Origin: Marchantia polymorpha subsp. ruderalis
Taxonomy: Eukaryota; Streptophyta; Marchantiopsida; Marchantiales; Marchantiaceae
Direction: 5' to 3'
Length of the DNA stretch: 64,000 nucleotides
Assembly: GCA_037833965.1 (NCBI GenBank)
Contig: AP031352.1
Coordinates: forward strand, 30,444,501 to 30,508,500
Position numbers and translations under genes: made by a program. Below the pieces are notes generated by a model that had not been told where the DNA came from, ran no database searches, and worked only from the letters and a program-made list of their open reading frames with translations. Of this stretch, positions 34,883 through 47,063 are shown piece after piece; position 1 is the first letter of the stretch, and every line of letters starts with the position of its first letter.

Positions 34883-37800
34883 ATGGGAGACAAAGCAGGT
34901 GCCGCCGAGGGCTCGAGTATCTTCGAGAGCCTGTTCGGTGGGTTTTCCAACGGCCTGTCCATTTTCACGAACAATCCTTTCAGACGAAAACAGGAGGCTG
35001 CCGCGGCGAAGGTTGAGGCTGCGGCGGAGGCCGAGGCCGAGTTGAAAAAGTCGGGGAAGGATGGAGCGAAGCAGGACAGATCAGAGGATGCGAGTGGGGG
35101 GAGACGGGCGACCCCCACCCAGTCGGAGATCGAATCGAAGAGTCCGAGCAAGCAGAAGCATTTGAGTGATTCTCGGTCCAAGGGCCAGGGACATGGGGAG
35201 ATCGACTTAGACGGTGGCAAATTGCACACGCCCAAGAGTGACGATGACGTTAGTGGCGAGAAGAAGAAGAAGAAGAAGAGAAGGACGGAGGGTTTAGGTG
35301 AGAACGTTGAGCAAGAATTGTTCGTCGGCAACGACGGGAGTGGATCCAGTGACAGGCGGAGGCAGAAGCAGGACATTCCGGCGGGCAATGTGGAGGAATC
35401 CGACAAGGTGGAGGCTGCCGAGACGGACGATGCTGAGTACACGCTGTCGAAGAAGAGGAAGAAAAGGAAAGGAGAGTATGATGGGGACGCTCAGATTGAA
35501 CCAGTGAAAAGGCAGAGCGAGCGCAACAAAAAGAAGCGGACCGACGAGGACTCCGCAGAGCCTCAAGAGAGTCCATCGACGCCTGACAGCAAAATAGGGA
35601 AAGCAGAGCGGAAGTCGGGAGACTCTGATCAGGTGGGAGCGGTAGTAGATGAGGGCACTGGACTCAAAGGGAAAAGGCCGCTCGATTTGGAGGTGGTAGA
35701 GAAACGCAAGAAGAAAATGAAGCTTGTGAATGAAGTGAACGAGTTGAGCCCGCGTGTGAGTGATATTGCAGATGCACCCCAGAAGAGTGAGGAGAAGAGC
35801 CATGAAACGAGTGCTGGAATGAAGAGGAAGAAGGAAGTTGAGCTAGAAAAGAATTACGAGAAGAAACTCCGAGGAGCTACTGACCTGGAGGACGTTGGAG
35901 GTGTGGCCGATATGGACTTTGCTGATTCCAATTCCAAGGGAAAGAGGAAGGTTGGCGATGACGAGGACAATGAATTTATGGGAGGGAAGGGGAAGAAGAG
36001 GAAATTGACGAAGCAGGAGAAGGTTGACAATGACGCGAAACTACGGCGCACTATATTTGTGGGAAATGTTCCAGTGAATGTGAAGGCTAAACATTTGAGT
36101 ACGGAGTTTTCCCAGTACGGTGCTGTTGAATCTGCCCGACTGAGATCTGTTCCAATTGTGGATGTAAGTGATTGGGGAAGTTAACTGCTTGAAGATGTTG
36201 GAATTTATGTACTTTGTGCGGTGCGCAAGTTTTACACTTCAGAGCAGTTTTGGCTGCTTATATAAAAAATTGCGAAAGCTATGACGGGAGAAATGGTTAC
36301 GAGGATGAGATTTTGCTCACATGTTTCCTGCCTTGCTGTGCAGGTCAAAATGCCACGGAGAGCAGCTGTAATTACCGGGAACCTAAATGAGAATCGGACC
36401 AGGTCAGGATTCCCGAACTTTGTTTTTTTGGGTCTTCTTTCACAAATGTAGTATGTTAATGTCTGGATCAGTTCAACTTTGGATGTGAAGGTGAATAGTT
36501 TCTCCAATTTTCTCCATCATGTTCTATTATGGGCTACATCTGGGAAGGGACGATGTTTGCAATCTGATCTAAACAAGGCTATAATAATCTGGCACCATTC
36601 CCACTTTTGACATGTACTATATTTTTGTTTTGCTGCAGTTTGAATGGTTACATCGTCTTCAAGGAGGAGGCTTCAGCTCAGGCGGCCCTGGCCCACAATA
36701 TGAAGGAGGTACATTCTTTGGTTCTGTACGATATCTGAATGGCCATTTGGTTTCTGTTGTCAACATAATATAGTAACAATCTGCATTGTAGTATCGTTAC
36801 TTTCGCTCTAAGCACTTTAGTCTAGGTTTCTAGACGTTAGAGTTAGAGGAACAATCAGTGGTTCGGTGTTTTTCGTCATCATTCTACCGGCTTTTCTTTC
36901 GGCGGTTTATTGCCATGACGTGTCGTGGCTATAACAGTATGGCCAGGATTACCTACTTTACTTCTTTTCCCTGGAGCATTACGCGCTTGGATTCGTAATC
37001 AATTCAGCATTTGTTGATCTATAAGTTGTCCGCGATATAAGTAGTTGCCGACCTGAATGTGTTTATCTATATGTCCGTGCAGTTCGCAGGCAAACATCTG
37101 CGTGTAGATTTGGCCGGAAGTTACTCATCAGGAGTGGAGTATGATCGGAAGCGGTCCATTTTTATTGGAAATCTTCCTTTTGACGCGGAGGTATATCTTT
37201 GTTCGATCTTGCAACTTTATGCTACCGTGGGAAGTGGGAAGAAGAGGAAGCCAGCACCTCTTGAGTAATTTCAGCTAGTCACTTGGCGTTCATGGTACAC
37301 TGAGGAATAGTGCGGAGGACCACTGGACCTTTATACCGCTCCTGAGGTTGGTGTCGGGTTGAGTTTTTTTAAAGAAAACTGATATTGAGTTCGAGTGAAG
37401 CTTCACACGTAGCTCTAACCTCCTGACTACAAGTTGGCGTTTTACGAAGGAAGTAGAAACCATGTGGACGTCTGTGAAGGACTTCTCATTAGTGGAGTGG
37501 AGGGACATGATCCATCCAGCCGGTTGAGCTCACAGTTAGTGGTACAGATGATTCCTGATGAGGTTGATGCAACCAGGCCCCTCGAAGTAATATTTAACTG
37601 AACTGATTTGACAGGTTAATCGTGCCCTGCGATTTTGTTACCAATAATTTTACTGCTGCACAATGTTTTCATTACAAGAGGCAAGCAGGGCATCTTGTTT
37701 GGAGTCCCTGCTCATGTTTGCCCCTCCTTTACTTATGGACCATGAACGTCCTTTGACCTCTTCCTGGGAAATGGTCTGGCTTAAAGACTTTGTAATCCTC

Positions 37801-39181
37801 TCGACTAGATTCTGCCGATTTCTTTCCACCCGGTAATCATCACGGGCAGAGCTTAACCTCTCGGTACCCGTTGTTACTCAGTCGGTTTTTTCGATATTAC
37901 CTTTGGATATATCAACTGCAATCTTGCCGACTCTCGCGACAGCGTTAAGGCAGCTCTGTCAATACTCCCGAAGTAGTAACTTTGTCACTGAGAGAGAAGT
38001 CACAAAGCGGGCTTTTCTTTTTGGTCGCTAAGTAGTTCTCTATCTTAAAGGGGAAGATGTTATAGCAATTCTGCCTTGTGAACCTAGTAACTCGTAAGTT
38101 TTCCCTGGATGAGTGTATTGTCTTTTGACCCTCACTCATACCTTCGTCTCAAGGAGTAGAACCTGCTAACAATGACAAAGTTATCATTCCTGAGCCAGTT
38201 TACATGATGCATTCACAGGGATTAATGTCTGCCTCCTTGCCAGTTCGTAGTGTGAAGCATTGTTTTCGATCGGGACGAGGGGTGGTTGAGATATACCTGA
38301 AGATGGGCGTTCTCTCACTCAGCTATTATGTTATGGTCGATGAATTTTGCAGTTAATTAGCTTCTGTTAGTTTTTCCGCATATAACCAAAATTAGTGAAA
38401 TTATTTTAGAGTTTCACCCGTGCAGTGGACCACCTCGTCATGCAGGACGAAGATCTCATCACACTTTTTCAAGGGAACACCCCGGAGCTTGAGGTAGAAG
38501 CCGTACGGATCGTGAGAGATCCACAAACTAGCGCCGGCAAAGGCTTCGGATTCGTCTGTTTCAAAACAAAGGTGAATGTCAGAATCGCTATGAAAATTTA
38601 CAAATACATTTTGGAATCACGTACGAAGTCAATGTGAAGTTTGGCACCACTCTGATCGTTGAAGAGTCCTAGGTCCATTCCACCGCGGTGAAGCTCTGTC
38701 CATGACTGATGCTATCGTCGTATGTGTGTAGATGGGCGCCGAGTCGGCCCTTGATAAAAGAGACTTCACTTTGCTGAAGAATCGACCTCTCCGTCTTGAG
38801 CGCTTGGGATCGAAAAAAGCGGTTGAAAAGCCACGTGCAAAGCGAGACACGGAAGAGCGTTCAGGACTGAGACCAAAACCTGGAGCAGAACAGCGCCTGA
38901 CCAAGAAAGCCCCTGCATCTTATGAAGGAGCAAGAGCAGGAAAGCGCAAGGGAGTGACGCCGAAGAAGCCTGAAAGAGGGGGAAGTTCTACCGCTAACAA
39001 AAGCGGCAAGAGAGCTGGGCTTGGCAAAAGGCCAGCAATTGCAGCGAAGAAAGCAAGAACATTGCAGAAGAAAAGTGGAGTCTCAGCTGGTCCGAAAGTA
39101 TCAGGCGGGAAGAGAAAGAGAGAGGAGAAAGGGAAGAAGAATGATTCGAAGGGTAAGATGAGGAAATCATCGAAGAAGTAG
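34883..39181 (+). CDS. RBM34/Nop12-like nucleolar RNA-binding protein, two RRMs
   Basis: Six exons (34883-36163, 36344-36402, 36639-36708, 37083-37190, 38410-38571, 38732-39181) join in phase to give 709 residues. The N-terminal 385 residues are low-complexity, Lys/Glu/Asp-rich with many KKKRK-type clusters typical of nucleolar proteins. RRM1 starts near residue 389 with RNP2 TIFVGNVP and has the RNP1-like NGYIVFKE. RRM2 starts near 494 with RNP2 SIFIGNLP and RNP1 KGFGFVCF, followed by LKNRPLRLERL. The tail is again Lys/Arg/Ser-rich. The tandem degenerate RRM1 plus canonical RRM2 is the RBM34/yeast Nop12 architecture, linked to pre-60S ribosome maturation. Exon 5 uses the acceptor ATTATTTTAG, which inserts SFTRAV before the RRM2 helix. 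The first in-frame ATG (34883) sits in a good context. Confidence 0.9.
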
Positions 39182-39981
39182 GTCGTATCGTACTCGATTT
39201 TGACTCTGAAAAATCTTTGGTACTTATAGGAGGGGCATTTTACAAGAAATCAGTTGAGAATGGATAGTTGTGTCGGCACTAGAATTTGAAAGACCTGTTC
39301 CAAAGAGAACCATATTGGCCAATCCATCTGGCCGTGTTTGTCCCTCTTGATATGAAAGTCATTGTTTTGGAAACAAGTGTCAAAATCATTTCCTCCTTAA
39401 CGAGGAAATGAGATTTGTTCCTTGAATGTCTTGTTTATTGGGTGTACTCCTCCAACGCATTTCTGTCTGCTCATTCTTAACTCTTGTCCTTTGAAGGTTG
39501 TTACTTGTTGTCCGGAAGTAGGTCTTTTTATGTGAGGAATCCAATGTCGATTTTCCCTTGCAGTTTGGGTTTACTTTTAATTTTCTTCTATCGTATGGAT
39601 GTTCTCGTTATGTGAAATGGTGTCGTTATGGAGCATTAAGCTGTCGAGGATGGGGCCGATAAGCAGAGGACGAAGTGGGCAGGTGAAATGTTGGAGGACA
39701 AACACGGTTGAGATTTGCAGTCTCTGTCATGTTCTGCGTGGGTTCTAACATCTTTTGCCAGCAGTCAAAATACTATTGAAATCACTTGAGGCACAATCGA
39801 CGTTCAAACCCTAACACAACATCTCGGGCGTGAGTGAGAGGTTATTGCTTGCTAGTTATCCGTTTTTCGCTTTGGCACTAAGCTCTCAATGAGGAGGTGA
39901 TTATTCTTTATTCGTCTGGAAAAGCAGTTGATGCTCTGTAGCTGTACTTCCAGCTCACCACAGCAAGTGATCCTTTCGCAG
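39182..39981. other. 3' flank of the RBM34-like gene
   Basis: Likely 3' UTR followed by intergenic DNA. A perfect 10-bp hairpin TCATTTCCTC/GAGGAAATGA lies at 39386-39411. No open frame is convincing. Confidence 0.5.
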
Positions 39982-40163
39982 GTTTACAATCTGATATTCC
40001 ACACACCAAAGGCTTAAGGAAAAAGTTGTGGAGTGCTGTCAAAACATGTGGGAAATATGCTTCATTCTCCCTAAAAGACATGTTCCATGAGTCAGAAATT
40101 CAGAGTGGTGCCTTGAATGCTCCAATGAAGAAACTCATGCAGAAGTATGAAGAAACTTACTGA
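39982..40163 (+). CDS. Isolated exon-like segment, unidentified
   Basis: After a TTCGCAG acceptor, a frame opens with LQSDIPHTKGLRKKLWSAVK and continues through FSLKDMFHESEIQSG and MKKLMQKYEETY to a TGA. Composition is convincingly protein-like (amphipathic, Lys-rich), but no ATG is present and I could not find a phase-matching upstream exon. It may be the 3' exon of an undetected gene, or a remnant. No function is assigned. Confidence 0.3.
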
Positions 40164-40470
40164 AGTAAGTGACTTGTAAGTGTTAAAATCGAGGAAAGTC
40201 GAATATCAGATGCAGAGCTGACGTAGCCTCGGAAACAAGTTGGCCTCATGACCATCAACTGTGTTTCTCTTAAAACATTTCATTGAGTTGTTGCTGCCTT
40301 TGCTAACTTCAAACTCTATGCTTGAGATTCATATGGCGATCCATAGCGTTCCCTTTTCCGTTTAACTGGGAGTTCCCGTGTTGCTTGGCTGATTCGTGGG
40401 AATATATATTTGCTTGTGAAGGTTGTCATTATGAGGATGCACTCGAGAGAGCTAAATGAAGACGGAATTT

Positions 40471-41510
40471 TTATTCAGTGGTCAGAGTTCGGTATGCAAT
40501 GTAGTAAAGCCCAGGTTGGCAGCTGAAGATTCTGTTGGTGGGTGAGGTTGAGGACATGGCTTCATACTTGAGAAGGCTGATCTGCACTTTCTCAGTGTCC
40601 AAACTCATGAATGTCTTGAAAGTTGGTAGTGTAAATAAAAGTGATACAGATCTTGCATATTGCTTACAGTTCAATCTCTGATGCCGCAATATATCTGAAG
40701 TAAAACCTACAGAATATCCAGGCAAGAGCACCGTAAGCAGTCAAACAAATACGGAGTGTTGTCTTTGTCAGTGCTTGAAAATTGGAGTTATGAACAATGT
40801 GCAGCATCTCTATACGTTTAGAAAGTTGCATAAGATTGCTGCAGAGAGCACAAATGAAGTAAGGACCAGCCGCAAACATTAAGATCTGGACAAGACATCT
40901 GAATTATCGAAACAAGCCTACACGCTAGAAGTAGATGCAAGTTAGGGTCAGTCTGGGAACCTCAAACAGCATCCAAAACTGTGAAGTTCTGTGGAGAATA
41001 TAGACCAAAAAGGCTCCTGTGGTCATGATCCGAACTTTAAAGAAAGTATTGCCATTTGCGTCCACCGGTTGAGAGACCTTCCGATCTGCACCCAGATGCA
41101 TCTCCAGTTCTGTTGTTGTTCGTAAGGAAGAGCTATGAAGAAATCTAAAGGTATGGAGGACCATTTGATATCTGTAATCTGCTGATTGTACGATGAGAAA
41201 GCGGGCGACATAATTTGACATGACTCAGCAAGCAACTTATGATAATTGGTGGTATGCTGTAAATGCTGCTACATCGTCAGAAGGTTCCCCAAGAGTAACC
41301 TCAAAGCTCGTATCGAACTTTTCCTCACGGTTTTGTAAAAACTGCATGTCGTGAACATGAGCTGGTATGTGCCATCTACTGCTTGCTGGACGTCCACTTT
41401 ATCACAAAAAACACGAACTTCGACGTTCCTGGAGATTCTGTGAGGACTAACACAGCAGTCGACCATTCACACTTGAAACCAACTGATTTCAACTCCAATA
41501 ACTTGTAGCT
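40471..41510 (-). CDS. Unidentified exon cluster, possibly one gene or a remnant
   Basis: Several minus-strand frames look translated. 41269-41466 reads RNVEVRVFCDKVDVQQAVDG in one frame and NREEKFDTSFEVTLGEPSDD in another. 40925-41221 starts at ATG and contains LEMHLGADRKVSQPVDANGN. 40664-40879 contains a possible membrane segment (YGALAWIFCRFYF) and ends at a GTAAGC donor. 40471-40612 ends ISLLKYEAMSSTSP and FSCQPGLYYIAYRTLTTE with a stop. I could not join them unambiguously and recognise no family; beta-strand-rich character is only an impression. A decayed gene is as likely as a live one. Confidence 0.3.
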
Positions 41511-42660
41511 CAAGCCACGAAAGAGTCCTCACTAGCACTTCACTAATCCATCCATACGTTCACACCGTTGGTACAGTTTTTACCTGCTACAATGACAGAC
41601 AGACAGAAAGACTAGAGGACATTTCACTGTACTTCAATCTCCACTCGCATGCGAATATTTGGCCATATATATATGTGGAGAAGACATTGCCGGTCCCAGA
41701 TCAGTCTATCCGCTGCGCGCTGCGAAATCTGCCGCCTTGGAAGGCACGATCGATCAATAAGCGTGGAGAGGGGCAGCAGGTTTTGTCAGTGTCTTTTCTC
41801 CAGCCTCGGTACTGTATGTCGTTCAGTTTCTCTTCAGACGCCTGGGGATGTACTCCGAAGGTAGCAGTGGAGGGCAAGGGTGGGGCTGAGCTATGGAGGC
41901 TGCATGGAAAACGGTTGGAAGAACACGAGACCAGCTGGATCCTCCTTCCTGTTAACATACACTGTCGTACAGTTTGACTGACAGTGATTCAGTGCAGCCA
42001 ACAACCCCACCAGAGTGAAGTTGGAAGGCCTCGGGGGCCCTCGTGAGTGCTCAACTCGTGAAGACTCCACTCCATGGCAGCTCAAGAACGACAGTAGGAC
42101 TTGTAGAAAGAGGATTGTAGTAGAGTTTGTAACAGATTCAGCAGCCGCATGAGCTCGAGTACATATGCTGCCAGACTGTGACATCGTACAGTACTTCGGT
42201 TCTTCCAATGAGGGATTGCAGATTGGGCAGATTCAGCATAAGCTCCTGCCGACCACCATCTCTTCTGCGGAGGCATTTATTCTCAGGCAGAGTACCTGTT
42301 CCCTCAGTTCGGAACACTTTCACGTGCTGGATTTCCCTCGGGGATGGTACAGTTGCCACTCGGCTCCTTTGTCAAGTGGTTGAAATCTCCAAGATGTCGG
42401 ACTTTTCGAAGCAAACGAGGTTTCGACATTCAGGTCATGACATTGTCACCACGCGCTGTCCTGTACCTTCGAAAAACTTGGGAACGCAGAGAAAGACTTG
42501 CAAGTGTGAGTCAATGTTACACCAACTGCGGACAGTGTGGAGTGTTCCTGCTGTGCCCCGTTTCGGTCCCCACGTCACTTCCCAACACCGCGAACTATCA
42601 ACTCATCAGTCAAGTGAATTAAACCCTAGAATATTTTTCCATTTCTTTACTCCAATCTTG
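41511..42660. other. Intergenic DNA with overlapping short frames
   Basis: GC-neutral DNA with open frames on both strands (for example 42178-42801 plus, 41891-42208 minus) but no domain. Part of it may be decayed retroelement upstream of the copia fragment. Confidence 0.4.
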
Positions 42661-42671
42661 ACCCGGCAGGC

Positions 42672-42780
42672 AACACAAAAAACTCTTTCTATACTCTTGT
42701 CGTCGATGACTACTGCATTTGGTTCTTGGCTTTCTCGCATTTGCAGAAAACCGAAGCAACATTCAATGACTTTCGCCCGA
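42672..42780 (+). mobile_element. Ty1/copia integrase remnant
   Basis: A frame reads FYTLVVDDYCIWFLAFSHLQ and then KTEATFNDFR. This matches the region of copia integrases where a catalytic Asp lies in F-x-DD-Y/F-SR followed by a W-x-x-x-L segment and KSE-x-x-x-x-F. Only this short piece is recognisable; flanking frames are broken, and no long terminal repeats were seen. It is an old fragment. Confidence 0.55.
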
Positions 42781-42789
42781 ATTTCTGTC

Positions 42790-44661
42790 CTTGTGACTTA
42801 GTTTCTGTACCCATGTGTGGTAATCCGGTCTTTTCCGTCCTCTGGGTTCAGTGCAACTAGTTGACGGGATGTAGCTGGACTCGAAGCATTCCAAGTTGTG
42901 TGTTCTTCATAGTGTACTTTTAAACTATGAGTCTTGAGATATTATGTGAGAATCAATTTGACAATTTTGCGCTATCTGAGAGCCAAGGTGTATGGAATAC
43001 GGGAAAGGGGACCAACTGGAATATAAAACCTATGAGAAGACCCCATGAAGTTCCACAAGGAAGAATACGAACGAAAAAAGAGGCTAGCCCTGATAGTGCA
43101 CCTACAAGAATGCCGTGGCACACATAATCAAATGAATGGAAGACAAATCTCGTCATCCGTTCTGTTACTCTTCTCGCGAGGGACAAAATTGAGAACAAGA
43201 AAGTGAACACACTTCTTTCCTCCATGCAGAGTTGAATCAAGTATCTATTTGCAATGTCTAACGAGCATGTTGGTGTCTATGGATGACAACAAGTACAAGC
43301 TTCGGGGATGATCTTCTCGTCGTTTCTTCGAGAAATCGATCCACATGTTGCAACGTTCAAAGGTCGTGTGCAGAAGATGACATCTTAATCTGCTGTCAAA
43401 GTCATATTCTTCATGTGACTCCACCTTTGCACCTTTTTGTGTTATCCCGATGGAGGAAGACTTTCTTCATAACCGTTTCTTGGCAAACGGAACAGAAACC
43501 TACCAACTGGAGGTCCAGAGACGCTCATCAGTGCAAAATGGATGATACTCGGTTGTCCTGCAAGAAGTATGTAAGGTATGCTGTCCAAGTAAAGATCCAT
43601 CCAAGATACGATACAGTCATGATCTATTGCCCAAAAGGGCATTGAGTCAAAGGTTGTTATTCACGCAATTTGTGCATTTTGAATGTAGATTGCGTTGACT
43701 CCGGAATACTGGATCTGGAGCAACGAGTGTACTTTGAGAATACAAACAAAACATCCATCACTTACAAATCGTGCAAATTTGAAATAAGAACAGTGAAAGA
43801 GTTGGAATCGAACAGTTTCTTCTCTTTCGAGTATAATGGATTTAGTGTGAAATCGAGCTCACCTAGTACAACCTTGCTCATCAGCGTTATAGACTCTTCC
43901 CTCTACATCGAAGAACCATTCTATTGACACACTCATTGCTCATGATCATTTGCTGAAGATTCTGTCCAAAGTCTTGCTGATGATCCAAGCTTCGTCTTTT
44001 CGAAATACCCCTTTTGAATGTAATGGTTTTCGACGTTTTGAAATAGATTTTCCCTCTTCATATCTCATGGAAGTGTAGAAGAGAAAGGAGGATTTGTCGG
44101 TTGTCTGCGGGTTTACGATAGGTAGGGTTCGCCTTTCGTTCTTTTTCGATATCAGGTGGATGCTTCATATTATAAGCACCGCAATATCAGTCTATTTATA
44201 CCCTTGAGGCCATTCCTGAGCTCGTACGTGGCAGAACATACTTACACAATTCCAGTTCTTTCCATCCAAAGTATTTTCTCTTTCTGCTTGCTGCATTTTC
44301 ACATTCTATTTCAACATTTTCAATTTTTTTGCAAGCTGGTCGTATCAAGAATGCAGATCAAGATCTGTGAGTTCACACACTGGTCTTCTCAAAATTTCAG
44401 GTTTTGACCGTGGAAACTCTGAAGGCTACAAAGGAAAAGGGAGAAGAAGTGCAGAACGCTGAAATTAGTTTCGTGTACGTGTAGTCAGACTCGGCGCTGC
44501 TCCCGTCACGAAGTGGGATTTGCCCAGAGGATTCGGATTGCAGGCCTTTTCAAATTTGTGCGTCATGAATTGAGGAGCTCAGAACTGAATCTGGGGATAC
44601 TCATTTTGAGCTACCTACATAGTTTTGGTTGCATCACAAGGATTCCAGAAGGTCAGTTGAT
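42790..44661. other. Intergenic DNA and 5' flank of the NF-YC10-like gene
   Basis: Short plus frames at 42927-43127, 43283-43645 and 43670-43927 look partly protein-like (for example LEQRVYFENTNKTSITYKSC) but lack domains and are separated by stops. They may be further retroelement debris. The last 200 bases are probably the 5' leader of the next gene. Confidence 0.4.
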
Positions 44662-47063
44662 ATGAGCAGCAGCGATGAGTCCGATTCTGGGAGAAGATCA
44701 TCGGATGCAGAAGAGGATGAGAAAATGGACGAGGAGAAAGAAGAAGTTGATTCTCAATCACAAGATGACTCCCCATCTCCGTCCCCTGTTCGGTCCCAGA
44801 CGCACTCGGCTCGGTCCAAGTCTGCCTCCCTCAACGCCTTGGCTTTCCCCATTTCTAGAGTGAGGCGGTTGGTGAAGAGCGAGGGGGATATGCAGTGGGT
44901 CGGCGTTGAGGCCGGTTTTCTCATTGCGAAAGCAGCGGTAAGATTAAGATCGTTGATTCTGAATTTTTTTAGTTGGCTTTTGTTTTCCATTCCTGATCCT
45001 CTGAGAAAATTGCTGGCCATTCAAGTTCATTCAGACCTGGACTTGATATCAACAGCCTGCTGAACTGCCTGACATTTGAAAGCTTTCACGTAGTTATTAT
45101 GAACGAAGAATTAAAGCAAAATACTTCTTATCGTGCAATATATGAATCGCAATTCAGAGATCACACTCGGTATCTGTATTCGTTGCTGTCGAGTGTATAG
45201 AACACGTCAAGACGTAAATGATTTAGCTCATAAGTTAGAGCAGCCGCTGAAATTGCCGAGCTCTGGAGAGAATGCAGTTTCTTGAAAGTCTTAGCCAGAT
45301 TCGTTTCAGCCGCTGGAAATATTGGCCGTCATGGAAGCTTTGCCTTTCTGGAAGAGGAGAAATTTCATCCCATTCAACCTATTTGCGCAATTAGGAAATT
45401 GAGGGGTATCCTGCTGTTTTAGTGCTCTTTTTGCTTAATTTTGAGTTGGGAAGCAAGGCTCAACCGGGCATGGACGTCATGTGCTCTTTGAAATCATATA
45501 CTTACGACAATTTCAATGCTGATGTTTATCTGAATGGAAATTCCTGGACCGGAGTTTTTCCCAGAATGAACAGTCAGGTCCAATGAAATTCCTTCACCTT
45601 CTTTGACTTGCCGCCCAAAAGAGCCGTGCGAATAGACTGAGAAAGCTCTGTCAGTACACTGAGCGTGGAATGATAAGACTCTGGTCACGGGAAATTAATT
45701 GGGTAATTTGTTTATTTTTCATCCACTCTACTTGATCTTACAGGTTTTAATGTATTCTGGATATAGGTTTTTGTTTTAAATTAAACATAGATGGATACAG
45801 TTAATAAAAAATCACTTCTATTTCTTTGGACTCTGAACCAACCTCAGGAGACGAAGCAGAAATTCATATGCGGGGACTGATCAAAACAGTGCTAATGTGC
45901 ACATGAACCTGGCAAATTTGTATGATTTCGTATGACATCATTCAATTTTCTTCTTGGTAGCCTTTATATGTTCAATGCTCTCTCTTTAGTGAGGGTCTGA
46001 TGGATGGGGTCATCGTGACTATTCTGTCACTTAGAAAGGTGCACTGGAATTGCTTACGGTCATGTTGTAGCAGACTGCGTGCAATTCATGAATGCTATCC
46101 ATCAGGGCATCAATTTTTTTTGCTGCCTAGAAGTAGCTGTTACCCTTGAATCTTTGAGTCCTCCAAGGTTTCAGTCATGAGATGCCCATGTCTTTGTTCT
46201 GTTGCAGCTGTTTTTGGACACGAAATATGTGATGTAGGACAGTCGTCGGTGCTCTGCTTAGAAGTTATGGCCACTCTGGTTTTGTTGCTGCTGAATTTGG
46301 ACAACATCACAGGAGCTTTTCTTGGAGAAATTTGTGGAGGAAGCTTTTGAAAAGATGACAGAAGAGGACAGGACCACCCTACACTACAAAGATTTAGGTA
46401 CTTCTTATGAATTGCTGTCTTAAATTAAAAGTTAAAATTTTGATAGTTCAGTCTGGTGACTTAACCTGGATGAAAGGTGATCTCATCGTAAGACGAGACC
46501 ACCTTGCATCTAGGTTCGTGAAGGATGAGCTTTAATTTGTTATTTAAATATCTTTAAGATCCAAGATAGTCTGATTTTGATGTTGTGTTTGTGGCGTTTT
46601 AATTTTCTGTTCGTGGACGGTTGATAAACAAGAGTATCCAATGAAGGTTTATTGATATCTGAATCACATAATGTAAATGCCACTCTTAGAGTGATACCAA
46701 TCTTCAATACTGAAATGATATGTATTGATGGATTATCTTTGCAGCCGAACATGTTACTTGTGCGGAGAGAATGGACTTTCTTGCAGGTTGGTGTTCCTCT
46801 CCTTCTTACCAGAGATTATCAAGCTGTTGATGCGCATGTTCACATGTACCTTTTACAGTGCTTCTGTAACCTTGTTCACTTCTTTCAAATATTGTAGCTC
46901 ACAGTCATTGTGATTCGCAACGACGCGACCTGCGGGTCGGTCTCTTCACTCCTCGTGTTGTAGGACAACAAACTTCTAACTATTAAATATTGCTGCAGAT
47001 TTTGTTCCAGAGATGGTACTCGCGTCCACTGCAACATCAGCAAAAGCAATGGCTGATAGATAG
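44662..47063 (+). CDS. NF-YC10-like histone-fold protein (POLE4/Dpb3-related)
   Basis: Four exons, 44662-44937, 46313-46397, 46745-46786 and 46999-47063, join in phase to give 155 residues. The first 65 residues are a disordered Ser/Glu/Asp-rich leader. A CBF/NF-Y histone fold follows from about residue 69: LAFPISRVRRLVKSEGDMQW, then LIAKAAELFLEKFVEEAFEK, HYKDLAEHVTCAERMDFLAD and FVPEMV. The order and the HYKDL...FLADFVPE segment match plant NF-YC10 and the POLE4/Dpb3 branch, which pairs with an H2B-like partner such as POLE3 in DNA polymerase epsilon or chromatin-remodelling complexes; classic CCAAT-binding NF-YC residues are not evident. The ATG at 44662 is the first in frame; the frame upstream has only non-ATG codons. 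The C-terminal tail is short (ASTATSAKAMADR). Confidence 0.88.

Noticed and set aside
34624..35442. 272-codon minus-strand frame opposite the RBM34-like exon 1
   Set aside because: It is the mirror of the Lys/Glu-rich coding strand (Ser/Phe/Leu runs) and has no domain; the plus-strand gene explains it.
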